Below, one piece after another: positions 27,766 through 38,089 of a stretch of 64,000 nt of DNA; positions within the stretch are counted from its first letter, which is position 1; the number at the start of each line of letters is the position of its first letter. The DNA lies in contig NC_018000.1 of the NCBI RefSeq assembly GCF_000265205.3, positions 2,356,001 through 2,420,000 on the forward strand. Direction: 5' to 3'. The notes under the pieces are model-generated. The model had not been told where the DNA came from. It was given only the letters and a program-made list of their open reading frames with translations, and did not search any database. The translations under genes and the position numbers were made by a program. This DNA is from Sinorhizobium fredii USDA 257. Its GTDB lineage: Bacteria > Pseudomonadota > Alphaproteobacteria > Rhizobiales > Rhizobiaceae.

Positions 27766-28701
27766 TCAATCGCAAGCCGCAGCCAGCGTTGTAACCGATT
27801 CGCTTATCTTGGTGGTTTTCGCCGGCACGCTCGCATACATGCCGGTGGTGCGGAACTCCGTCGGGCTCGCGCCGAATACCCGGCGGAAGACCTTGGCGAA
27901 GTAGTTGGGGTCCTCGAAGCCGGACAGGATGGCCACTTCCTTGACCGGCAGGTCCGCGGTCTTGGTCAAGAGCTTCACCGCCCGCTGCAGCCGCTTCTGC
28001 AGCACGAACTCGGCGGGCGGCATGCCCTCGCTTGCCGCGAAGACGCGCGAGAAGTGGGCGCGGCTCAAGCCGGAGACGTGGGCAAGTTCTTCGACCGGCA
28101 GCGGCTTTTCGAGATTCGCCAGGATGTGGTCGATGACGTGCTGCATCTTCCGGTACTCTTCGCTGATGACCGGATGCGATCCGAAGACGTCGTCATAGAG
28201 CGTCATCGCCGCCTCATAGGCGATCGCCGAGGCGCGTCCGGGCGTTTCGCCGCCGTCAATGAGGCGGAGGCTGCAGTCGGCCAAGTGCTCGACCGTCTCC
28301 GGCTGCAGCTTCAGGACAGGGCCGGTGACGGCGAGAATGGAGCGGTGGATGCGCAGCGCCTCCTCGCCGTTCATCGAGATCCAGAAGAACTCCCAGCGCC
28401 CGCCGTCCTCCAGCCAATAGCGGTGATTGTGCGGCACGAGCAGGAGCAGCGTGTCGCCCTCACGCACGCGAAAGCTGCGCTGTTCGTAGCGCAGGTTTCC
28501 GGCGCCGCCGATCGTGTGCTGCAGCACCGTGAACGGCGTCTGGCCGCGCTTGCGCCCGTCCCAGTCGTAGCTGCCGTCGGTTCTGATTTCGTAGCCGGTG
28601 CTGGTCGGCATCGTATGCAGGCTCTGTCTTCCCCGCGGCAGCGAAACTGTCCGCATCACCGGCCCGCGGTCGATCAAATGCTGCAGCACAGAATTACCCA
28701 T
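27766..28701 (-). CDS. agpT: AraC-family regulator of alpha-galactoside uptake
   Basis: A 311-residue activator. The N-terminal part is a cupin-like sensor domain (REGDTLLLLVPHNHRYWLED), and the C-terminal 100 residues hold the two helix-turn-helix units: PVEELAHVSGLSRAHFSRVF and PVKEVAILSGFEDPNYFAKVF, followed by GASPTEFR. It is divergent from agaL1 across a 197-base region (28702-28898), the arrangement of agpT in S. meliloti. It should activate agaL1-agpABCD-agaL2 when raffinose, melibiose or related sugars are present. I could not pick out a clear binding repeat in the shared region. Confidence 0.85.
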   Translation of the reverse strand: MGNSVLQHLIDRGPVMRTVSLPRGRQSLHTMPTSTGYEIRTDGSYDWDGRKRGQTPFTVLQHTIGGAGNLRYEQRSFRVREGDTLLLLVPHNHRYWLEDGGRWEFFWISMNGEEALRIHRSILAVTGPVLKLQPETVEHLADCSLRLIDGGETPGRASAIAYEAAMTLYDDVFGSHPVISEEYRKMQHVIDHILANLEKPLPVEELAHVSGLSRAHFSRVFAASEGMPPAEFVLQKRLQRAVKLLTKTADLPVKEVAILSGFEDPNYFAKVFRRVFGASPTEFRTTGMYASVPAKTTKISESVTTLAAACD

Positions 28702-28898
28702 GAAAGCACAATCCCTCTCTAGTCGCGCTCCGGATTATACACATAATGACCACAGATCGCGCAAGACGCACGGCTAACCGGCGTTTGAAGCAAGGGTTTT
28801 CGGTGAGGACGGCCCGCCGAATGCGGCCGGATCAATTCGATGAATTGATTTTACCCTTACAGCGCGAAGATCGCCATTGCGAGGAGGCATAAACGAAA

Positions 28899-30371
28899 AT
28901 GGGCAGCTTCAAAATCGCCATTATCGGCGCCGGCAGCGTCGGTTTCACCAAGAAGCTTTTCACCGACATCCTGTCCGTGCCGGAGCTCCGCGACGTCGAG
29001 TTCGCCTTGACGGATCTGAGCGAGCACAATCTCGGCATGATCAAGACGATCCTCGACCGGATTGTCGAGGCGAATAATCTTCCGACACGCGTCACGGCAA
29101 CCACAGATCGACGCAAAGCGCTCGAAGGCGCTCGCTATATCATCAGCTGCGTCCGGGTGGGCGGCCTCGAGGCCTATGCGGACGATATCCGCATTCCGCT
29201 GAAATACGGGGTCGACCAATGCGTCGGCGACACGATCTGCGCCGGCGGCATTCTCTACGGCCAGCGCAACATTCCGGTCATCCTCGATTTCTGCAAGGAC
29301 ATCCGCGAGGTCGCCGAGCCCGGGGCCAAGTTCCTGAACTATGCCAACCCGATGGCGATGAACACCTGGGCGGCGATTGAATATGGAAAGGTCGACACTG
29401 TCGGTCTCTGCCACGGCGTCCAGCACGGCGCCGAGCAGATCGCCGAGATCCTCGGCGCCAAGGACGGCGAGTTCGACTATGTCTGCTCCGGCATCAACCA
29501 CCAGACCTGGTTCATCGACGTCCGCCTCAACGGCCGCAAGATCGGCAAGGACGAGCTCATTGCCGCCTTCGAGGCCCATCCGGTCTTCTCCAAGCAGGAG
29601 AAGCTCAGAATCGACGTCCTGAAGCGCTTCGGCGTCTATTCGACCGAAAGCAACGGCCATCTCTCTGAATACCTGCCCTGGTACCGCAAGCGCCCTGACG
29701 AGATCACCAAATGGATCGACATGTCGGACTGGATCCATGGCGAGACCGGCGGCTACTTGCGCTATTCGACCGAGACCCGCAACTGGTTCGAGACCGAGTA
29801 TCCGCGCTTCCTCGAAGAGGCCGGCAGGCCGCTCGATACGATCAAGCGCTCGAACGAGCATGCGAGCCATATCCTCGAAGCGCTCGAGACCGGGCGCGTC
29901 TATCGCGGTCATTTCAACGTCAAGAACAATGGCGTGATCAGCAACCTGCCGGCGGATGCGATCATCGAATCTCCTGGCTTCGTGGATCGCTTCGGCATTA
30001 ACATGGTGTCCGGCATTACGCTTCCCGAGGCCTGTGCCGCCACCTGCATCTCGTCGATCAATGTCCAGCGCATGTCCGTTCATGCGGCGATCACCGGGGA
30101 CATCGACCTTCTGAAGCTCGCGGTGCTGCACGACCCGCTGGTCGGCGCGATCTGCACGCCGGAGGAGGTCTGGCAGATGGTCGACGAAATGGTCGTCGCT
30201 CAAGCACAATGGCTGCCGCAATATGCCCATGCCGTCGAGGCGGCCAAGGATCGGCTCGCCCGATCGACGGTGAAGACCCGCGAATGGACGGGCGCGGCCC
30301 GGCGCGAGGTGCGCTCTATCGAGGAAATCCGCGCCGAGAAGGAAGCCGCAAAGCTGCGCGCTGCCGGCTAG
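28899..30371 (+). CDS. agaL1: alpha-galactosidase, glycoside hydrolase family 4
   Basis: A 490-residue GH4 enzyme, which uses NAD and a divalent metal to cleave alpha-galactosides by an oxidation-elimination route. The NAD site is IAIIGAGSVGFTKKL at the N-terminus. The metal and substrate residues lie in GLCHGVQHGAEQ (Cys-His) and CSGINHQTWF (Asn-His). GDTICAGGILYGQRNIP is another family mark. GGAGG is 11 bases before the ATG. It leads the operon that continues with agpA-D and agaL2. Confidence 0.9.
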   Translation: MGSFKIAIIGAGSVGFTKKLFTDILSVPELRDVEFALTDLSEHNLGMIKTILDRIVEANNLPTRVTATTDRRKALEGARYIISCVRVGGLEAYADDIRIPLKYGVDQCVGDTICAGGILYGQRNIPVILDFCKDIREVAEPGAKFLNYANPMAMNTWAAIEYGKVDTVGLCHGVQHGAEQIAEILGAKDGEFDYVCSGINHQTWFIDVRLNGRKIGKDELIAAFEAHPVFSKQEKLRIDVLKRFGVYSTESNGHLSEYLPWYRKRPDEITKWIDMSDWIHGETGGYLRYSTETRNWFETEYPRFLEEAGRPLDTIKRSNEHASHILEALETGRVYRGHFNVKNNGVISNLPADAIIESPGFVDRFGINMVSGITLPEACAATCISSINVQRMSVHAAITGDIDLLKLAVLHDPLVGAICTPEEVWQMVDEMVVAQAQWLPQYAHAVEAAKDRLARSTVKTREWTGAARREVRSIEEIRAEKEAAKLRAAG

Positions 30372-30562
30372 GCCCGGCTGAGGAAAATGTGAGCGGTCTT
30401 CCGCTCGTATCTGCGCCAAGCCTTTGAAAGGACAGCGCGAAACGGCATCCGCGTGAGGAAGCGAATGTCGTCCGGCGGGGGCGCATGACGCCACGTCGGA
30501 GACCGTTAGGAGGAGCGCCACCCGTCCCGGCGTGGCGAACACAGGAGGGAGAACCTGAGACA

Positions 30563-32644
30563 ATGAGAACGCATCGACTGAAAACAACGGCCAGCCTGCT
30601 GATCGGCATATCCGCCTTTGCCGTGCAGGCCTTCGCGTCCGAACCGACCGTGGTGCCCGAGCAGCCGCCCGTGCCGGCGCAGGGCAAGATCACCTTTGTG
30701 CCGCGCGAGTCCATTCTCGAGTTCAAGGCTTTGCCCGAATACAAAGAGCCGGAATGGGTCACGGAGAAATTCGTCAAGACCGGCAAGCTGCCGCCTGTTG
30801 CCGAGCGCCTGCCGAGGGAGCCGATGGTCTTCAAGACCGGCAACATGCCGGACGGTGTCGGCGTCTATGGCGACGTCATGCGCCATGTCATCGGCGGCCG
30901 GCCGGAGGGCTGGAACTACAGCGCCGGCCAGACTCAAGGGTGGGGCGGCATCGACATCGGCATGTCCGAATGCCTGACGCGCACCGCGCCGCTCTACCAG
31001 GTGGAGGCGAGCGACGTCGAGCCGCTGCCGAACCTCGCCCGGAGCTGGGAATGGTCCGAGGATGGCCACAAGCTGACGATGCATCTGATCGAGGGCGCGA
31101 AATGGTCCGACGGCGACCCCTTCGACGCCGACGATGTGATGTTCTACTGGGACGACAATGTCGTCGATCCGAACGTCTCGCCGCTGAACGGCGCGACACC
31201 GGAGACCTTCGGTGAAGGAACGACACTGAAGAAGATCGACCAGAATACCGTCGAATGGACCTTCAAGGAGGCCTTCCCGCGCCAGCATCTCTATTCCATG
31301 GCCTATGGCACTTTCTGCCCCGGCCCATCGCATATCCTCAAGACCAAGCATCCGAAATATGCCGGCACGACCTACGACCAGTACAAGAACGGCTTCCCGC
31401 CGGAATACATGAACATTCCGGTGATGGGCGCCTGGGTGCCGGTCGCCTACCGGCCGGACGACATCATCGTGTTGCGCCGCAATCCCTATTACTGGAAGGT
31501 CGACGAGTCCGGCAAGCAGCTGCCCTATCTGAACGAAGTGCATTACAAGCTGTCGACCTGGGCCGACCGCGACGTTCAGGCGATCGCCGGATCGGGCGAT
31601 TTCTCCAACCTCGAGCAGCCGGAGAACTTCGTCGAGTCGCTGAAGCGCGCAGCCAATGAATCCGCCCCGGCGCGGCTCGCCTTCGGTCCGCGCGTCATCG
31701 GCTACAATCTGCGCATGAACTACTCGGCCAATGGTTGGGGAGAGCCGGACGAACGCGCCCAGGCGGTCCGGGAACTCAACCGCAACCTGGATTTCCGCCA
31801 GGCCGTCACCATGGCGGTCGATCGCAAGAAGCTCGGCGAAGCGCTGGTGAAGGGCCCCTTCACGGCGATCTACCCGGGCGGGCTTTCCTCCGGCACGAGC
31901 TTTTACGACCGGAACTCGACCATCTACTACCCCTTTGACCTCGAAGGCGCCAAGGCGCTCCTCGAAAAGGCCGGGCTCAAGGACACGGACGGCAACGGCA
32001 TCGTCAACTTTCCGCAAGGAACCGCCGGCGGAGCCGACGTGCAGATCGTGATGCTCGTCAATTCCGATTACGGCACCGACCGCAACCTCGCGGAAGGCTT
32101 GATCGGCCAGATGGAGCAGCTCGGTCTCAAGGTCGTCCTCAATGCGGTCGACGGTACCAAGCGCGATGCGACGCAATATGCCGGCAAGTTCGACTGGCTG
32201 ATCCGCCGCAACGACCAGGAGCTGACCTCTGTCGTGCAGAACACGACGCAGCTGGCCCCCACCGGCCCGCGCACGAGCTGGCACCACCGGGCGCCGGAAA
32301 GCGGCAAGGTCGATCTCATGCCTTACGAGCAGGAACTCGTCGACATCGTCAACAAGTTCATCGCGAGCAACGACAACGAGGCGCGCGCCGATCTGATGAA
32401 GCAGTTCCAGAAGGTCTCGACGACCAATGTCGATACCGTCGGCCTGACCGAATATCCGGGGGCGCTGATCATCAACAAGCGCTTCTCGAACATTCCTCCG
32501 GGCGCGCCGATCTTCATGTTCAACTGGGCTGAAGACACGATCATCCGCGAGCGGGTCTACGTTGCGGCCGACAAGCAGGGCGACTACGAGCTCTATGCAG
32601 AGCAGCTTCCGGGCAAGCCCGGCGAAAGCGGCCCGAGCAACTGA
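30563..32644 (+). CDS. agpA: alpha-galactoside ABC transporter substrate-binding protein AgpA
   Basis: A 693-residue periplasmic protein of the peptide/opine-binding (SBP_bac_5) family, used here for alpha-galactosides such as raffinose and melibiose. The signal peptide ends near AFASE (residue 29). Typical segments are LPNLARSWEWSEDGHKLTMH and DVQAIAGSGDFSNLEQPE. The ATG at 30563 lies behind AGGAGGGA with a rather long 12-base spacing. It is longer than most members of the family. A 114-base gap with two strong hairpins separates it from agpB. Confidence 0.91.
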   Translation: MRTHRLKTTASLLIGISAFAVQAFASEPTVVPEQPPVPAQGKITFVPRESILEFKALPEYKEPEWVTEKFVKTGKLPPVAERLPREPMVFKTGNMPDGVGVYGDVMRHVIGGRPEGWNYSAGQTQGWGGIDIGMSECLTRTAPLYQVEASDVEPLPNLARSWEWSEDGHKLTMHLIEGAKWSDGDPFDADDVMFYWDDNVVDPNVSPLNGATPETFGEGTTLKKIDQNTVEWTFKEAFPRQHLYSMAYGTFCPGPSHILKTKHPKYAGTTYDQYKNGFPPEYMNIPVMGAWVPVAYRPDDIIVLRRNPYYWKVDESGKQLPYLNEVHYKLSTWADRDVQAIAGSGDFSNLEQPENFVESLKRAANESAPARLAFGPRVIGYNLRMNYSANGWGEPDERAQAVRELNRNLDFRQAVTMAVDRKKLGEALVKGPFTAIYPGGLSSGTSFYDRNSTIYYPFDLEGAKALLEKAGLKDTDGNGIVNFPQGTAGGADVQIVMLVNSDYGTDRNLAEGLIGQMEQLGLKVVLNAVDGTKRDATQYAGKFDWLIRRNDQELTSVVQNTTQLAPTGPRTSWHHRAPESGKVDLMPYEQELVDIVNKFIASNDNEARADLMKQFQKVSTTNVDTVGLTEYPGALIINKRFSNIPPGAPIFMFNWAEDTIIRERVYVAADKQGDYELYAEQLPGKPGESGPSN

Positions 32645-32656
32645 ACGTGATCGTCT

Positions 32657-32730
32657 CTCCCGGCTCCTGACCTTCGGAGCCGGGAGGATCGCCCTTCACT
32701 CCGGGCGGTGCCGGTCTGGCCGGCACCGCC
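32657..32730 (+). other. two tandem hairpins between agpA and agpB
   Basis: First stem: CTCCCGGCTCC (32657-32667) with GGAGCCGGGAG (32676-32686), 11 perfect pairs. Second stem: GGCGGTGCCGG (32704-32714) with CCGGCACCGCC (32720-32730), again 11 perfect pairs. Neither has a T-run. They probably stabilise the agpA message and reduce read-through to the permeases. Confidence 0.7.
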
Positions 32731-32758
32731 AACGGAAAACCGACAGAAGGAAACGGCC

Positions 32759-33772
32759 ATGTTCAGATTTCTGCTGGTCCGCATCGCCTCTGCCATTCCG
32801 GTGCTGTTCGTCCTGAGCGTGGTGACCTTTGCCATCATCCAGGCGCCGCCCGGCGACTATAGCGACTACATCCGCTCGCAACTCATCAACCAGGGCGGCG
32901 CCTCCTTCGAGGAAGCCGACGCCCAGGCGCAGGCCTATCGCAAGGAGCATGGCCTCGATAAGCCGCTGCCGCTGCAATACGTCAACTGGGTGACCGGTAT
33001 CGTGACGCGCGGCGATTTCGGCCATAGCCTCTACTACAACAAGCCGGTTGCCGACGTCGTCGGCGAACGCCTGCCGCGCACGCTGGCGCTGGCGCTCGTC
33101 TGCCACATCCTCGCTTCGGTGATCGGCATCGGCTTCGGCATCCTCGCCGCGACCCGGCAATATTCCTGGGTGGACAGCCTGCTTTCGACCGTCTCCTTCC
33201 TCGGCATGACGGTGCCGCGCTTCCTGATGGCGCTGATCATCGTCTATGTCCTCGTCTTCCATTTCAATGTCAGCGAGATCAACAGCTTTCATTCCGCCCG
33301 CTATGGCGGCGCGCCCTGGTCCTGGGACAAGTTCGTCGATCTTGTGAAGCACGTCTGGCCGGTCGTGGCGATCGCTACGTTCGGCGGGCTCGCCTACAAC
33401 ATGCGCGTCATGCGCGGCAACCTGCTCGACACGCTGAATGCCCAATATGTCGAGACGGCCCGCGCCAAGGGCCTGAGCGAGAGCGCCGTCGTGATGCGGC
33501 ATGCCGTTCCGAACGCGCTGCACCCGCTCATCATGTATCAGGGTGTCGTGCTTCCCTACATGCTGACCGGCGAGATCGAGACGGCGATCATCTTCGCGCT
33601 GCCGACCGTTGGGCCGGCGATCGTCGGCTCCATGTGGGTGGGCGACGTCTATGTCACCGCGACCTTCATGCTGGTTCTTTCGGCAACGCTGATCGTCGGC
33701 AACATCATCGCCGACATGCTGCTCGCCGCGCTCGATCCGCGCGTGCGCATGGGAGGAGGGGCCTACGCATGA
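32759..33772 (+). CDS. agpB: alpha-galactoside ABC transporter permease AgpB
   Basis: A 337-residue permease of the DppB/OppB type. It opens with FRFLLVRIASAIPVLFVLSVVTF, the usual first segment, and the cytoplasmic EAA loop is YVETARAKGLSESAVVMRHA. AGAAGG precedes the ATG at 32759; the open frame further left is not supported. Its stop overlaps the agpC start. It pairs with AgpC in the inner membrane. Confidence 0.91.
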   Translation: MFRFLLVRIASAIPVLFVLSVVTFAIIQAPPGDYSDYIRSQLINQGGASFEEADAQAQAYRKEHGLDKPLPLQYVNWVTGIVTRGDFGHSLYYNKPVADVVGERLPRTLALALVCHILASVIGIGFGILAATRQYSWVDSLLSTVSFLGMTVPRFLMALIIVYVLVFHFNVSEINSFHSARYGGAPWSWDKFVDLVKHVWPVVAIATFGGLAYNMRVMRGNLLDTLNAQYVETARAKGLSESAVVMRHAVPNALHPLIMYQGVVLPYMLTGEIETAIIFALPTVGPAIVGSMWVGDVYVTATFMLVLSATLIVGNIIADMLLAALDPRVRMGGGAYA

Positions 33773-34896
33773 CCATCGAAGCCCATAGCACCGTACCGGT
33801 CGCAATGCAGCCGGAAGAAAAGCACCACCACGAGAGCTATACCGCCCTTGTCTGGCGGCGGCTGAAACGCTCCTGGACGGGCCTGCTCGGCCTGATCCTC
33901 GTCAGCCTGCTGGTTGTCATGGCGATCTTCGCCGATTTCCTGTCGCCGGTCGATCCGAAGGCGACCGGCGTCGCCTTCGCACCGCCGCAGGCGATCAGCT
34001 TCCGCGACAAGGACGGCAACTTCGTCTTCTCGCCGCGCAGCTACCCGGTGCGCGAGACGGAAGAGCTCGACCCGATCACCTTCCAGCCGATCATCGGCCC
34101 CGACTACGAAAATCCGCAGGTCCTCGGCTTCTTCGTCAAGGGCGCGCCCTACAGGCTCTTCGGGCTCATTCCCGCCCAGCGCCATCTCTTTGGCGCCGTC
34201 GACGGCACGCCGGTGCATTTGCTCGGCACCGACAAGTTCGGCCGCGACGTGCTGTCGCGCATCCTCTACGGCTCACGCATATCGCTGATCATCGCGCTGA
34301 CGGTCGTCTCCATCGTGACCGTCGTCGGCACGACGGTCGGCATGGTGTCGGGCTATTTCGGCGGACGCTTCGACGCCTGGGTGCAGCGTTTCGTGGAGCT
34401 TGTGCTGGCCTTCCCGCAGTTGCCGCTCTACCTGGCGCTCGCCTCGCTGATTCCGGTGACGGCGCCGACCAATGTCTTCCTGGCCTTTGTCGTCATCGTG
34501 ATGTCGGCGCTCGGCTGGGCGCAGATGTCGCGCGAAGTCCGCGGCAAGACGCTGGCGCTGGCGCGGATCGACTATGTGCGGGCGGCGATCGCCATCGGCG
34601 CGACTGACCGGCGCATCATCTTCCAGCACATTTTCCCGAATGTGATGAGCCACGTGATCGTCGCCGTCACGCTGTCGATCCCGCAGGTGGTGCTGCTCGA
34701 ATCCTTCCTCGGGTTCCTCGGCTTTGCGGTGAAGCCACCGCTGATCTCCTGGGGGCTGATGCTGCAGGACACGGCGAACTATTCGGCGATCGGCTCCTAT
34801 CCCTGGATCCTCTCGCCCGTCGCCTTCGTGCTCGTCACCGTCTTCGCCTTCAATGCGCTGGGTGACGGCCTGCGCGACGCAATCGACCCCTATTGA
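33769..34896 (+). CDS. agpC: alpha-galactoside ABC transporter permease AgpC
   Basis: A 375-residue permease of the DppC/OppC type with an N-terminal cytoplasmic stretch and about six membrane segments. LLGTDKFGRDVLSRILYGSR is the DppC mark, and YVRAAIAIGATDRRIIFQHI is the EAA loop. A soluble insert of about 90 residues follows the first segment, longer than in DppC. The ATG at 33769 overlaps the agpB stop (ATGA). Confidence 0.91.
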   Translation: MTIEAHSTVPVAMQPEEKHHHESYTALVWRRLKRSWTGLLGLILVSLLVVMAIFADFLSPVDPKATGVAFAPPQAISFRDKDGNFVFSPRSYPVRETEELDPITFQPIIGPDYENPQVLGFFVKGAPYRLFGLIPAQRHLFGAVDGTPVHLLGTDKFGRDVLSRILYGSRISLIIALTVVSIVTVVGTTVGMVSGYFGGRFDAWVQRFVELVLAFPQLPLYLALASLIPVTAPTNVFLAFVVIVMSALGWAQMSREVRGKTLALARIDYVRAAIAIGATDRRIIFQHIFPNVMSHVIVAVTLSIPQVVLLESFLGFLGFAVKPPLISWGLMLQDTANYSAIGSYPWILSPVAFVLVTVFAFNALGDGLRDAIDPY

Positions 34897-34907
34897 GGAG
34901 AACGCCG

Positions 34908-36578
<1,671 letters not shown>

Positions 36579-36601
36579 CCTTAGAGAACAGAGGCTATTC
36601 C

Positions 36602-37975
36602 ATGACGAGACAACCCAAGATCACCTTCATCGGCGCCGGCTCGACCGTCTTCATGAAGAACATCATCGGCGACGTTCTGCAGCGGCCGGCGCTTTCGGCC
36701 GCGACGATCGCCTTGATGGACCTGAACCCGGAGCGCCTCGCCGAAAGCGAGATCGTCGCCGGCAAGCTGGTGCGCACCCTTGGCGTCCAAGCAAAGGTCG
36801 AAACCCATTCGAACCAGCTGACGGCCCTCGAAGGCGCCGATTTCGTCGTCGTCGCCTTCCAGATCGGCGGCTATGAGCCCTGCACCGTCACCGATTTCGA
36901 GGTGCCGAAGAAATACGGCCTGCGCCAGACGATCGCCGACACACTCGGCGTCGGCGGCATCATGCGCGGCCTTCGCACTGTGCCGCATCTCTGGAAGATA
37001 TGCGAGGACATGCTTCAGGTCTGCCCGGAGGCGATCCTGCTGCAGTACGTCAACCCGATGGCGATCAACACCTGGGCGATCGCCGAAAAATTCCCGACGA
37101 TCAAGCAGGTCGGCCTCTGCCACTCGGTGCAGGGGACGGCCTTCGAGCTTGCCCGCGACCTTGAAATTCCGCTCGAGGAAATTCGCTACCGGGCCGCGGG
37201 CATCAACCACATGGCCTTCTATCTGAAGTTCGAGCATCGCCAGAACGACGGCAGCTACCGCGACCTCTATCCGGATCTGATCCGCGGCTATCGCGAAGGG
37301 CGGTTCCCGAAGCCCAGCCACTGGAACCCGCGCTGCCCGAACAAGGTGCGCTACGAGATGCTGACGCGGCTCGGCTATTTCGTCACCGAGAGCTCGGAGC
37401 ACTTCGCCGAATACACGCCCTATTTCATCAAGGACGGCCGTCCGGACCTGATCGAGAAATTCGGCATTCCGCTCGACGAATATCCGAAGCGCTGCATCGA
37501 GCAGATCGAGCGCTGGAAGGGGCAGGCGGCCGCCTACAAGGAGGCCGAGACGATCGAGGTGGCGGAGAGCCACGAATACGCCTCGTCGATCATGAACTCG
37601 GTCTGGACCGGCGAGCCATCGGTGATCTACGGCAACCTCAGGAACAACGGCTGCATCACCTCGCTGCCGGAAAACTGCGCCGCCGAAGTCCCCTGCCTCG
37701 TCGATGCCTCCGGCATCCAGCCGACCTATGTCGGCGCGCTGCCGCCGCAGCTGACCGCGCTCATCCGCACCAATATCAACGTGCAAGAGCTGACGGTGCA
37801 GGCGCTCGTTACCGAAAACCGCGAGCACCTCTATCACGCGGCGATGATGGATCCGCACACGGCCGCCGAGCTCGACCTCGACCAGATCTGGTCGCTCGTC
37901 GACGACCTGCTCGTCGCCCATCGAGACTGGATTCCCGAATGGGCCCGTATTTCGAAAAAGGTACAGGCCGCCTGA
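36602..37975 (+). CDS. agaL2: alpha-galactosidase, glycoside hydrolase family 4 (second copy)
   Basis: A 457-residue GH4 enzyme, distinct from agaL1 and closer to E. coli MelA in its motifs: ITFIGAGSTVFMKNI (NAD site), GLCHSVQGTAFELA (Cys-His) and RAAGINHMAFYLKFE (Asn-His). It needs NAD and a divalent metal, typically manganese. Start chosen at ATG 36602 with GAGG upstream; a GTG at 36575 overlaps agpD. It closes the alpha-galactoside operon, followed by a strong terminator. Confidence 0.91.
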   Translation: MTRQPKITFIGAGSTVFMKNIIGDVLQRPALSAATIALMDLNPERLAESEIVAGKLVRTLGVQAKVETHSNQLTALEGADFVVVAFQIGGYEPCTVTDFEVPKKYGLRQTIADTLGVGGIMRGLRTVPHLWKICEDMLQVCPEAILLQYVNPMAINTWAIAEKFPTIKQVGLCHSVQGTAFELARDLEIPLEEIRYRAAGINHMAFYLKFEHRQNDGSYRDLYPDLIRGYREGRFPKPSHWNPRCPNKVRYEMLTRLGYFVTESSEHFAEYTPYFIKDGRPDLIEKFGIPLDEYPKRCIEQIERWKGQAAAYKEAETIEVAESHEYASSIMNSVWTGEPSVIYGNLRNNGCITSLPENCAAEVPCLVDASGIQPTYVGALPPQLTALIRTNINVQELTVQALVTENREHLYHAAMMDPHTAAELDLDQIWSLVDDLLVAHRDWIPEWARISKKVQAA

Positions 37976-38003
37976 TTTATTTCTCCCGGTCAGGCGACCG
38001 ATG

Positions 38004-38031
38004 GCCCCGGAACGTCAGTTCCGGGGCTTTT
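38004..38031 (+). terminator. Rho-independent terminator of the agp operon
   Basis: GCCCCGGAAC and GTTCCGGGGC form a perfect 10-bp stem around a GTCA loop, followed directly by TTTTCTT. It is 28 bases after the agaL2 stop and between convergent genes. Confidence 0.9.
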
Positions 38032-38089
38032 CTTCGAGTGCCGCCAGCGGCGAGGGCGGAGGAGAGAGCTGCGCCCCTTGCCGGGTCGA

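Noticed and set aside
28857..30587. A 576-codon minus-strand frame opposite agaL1
   Set aside because: Antisense to a well-supported GH4 gene.
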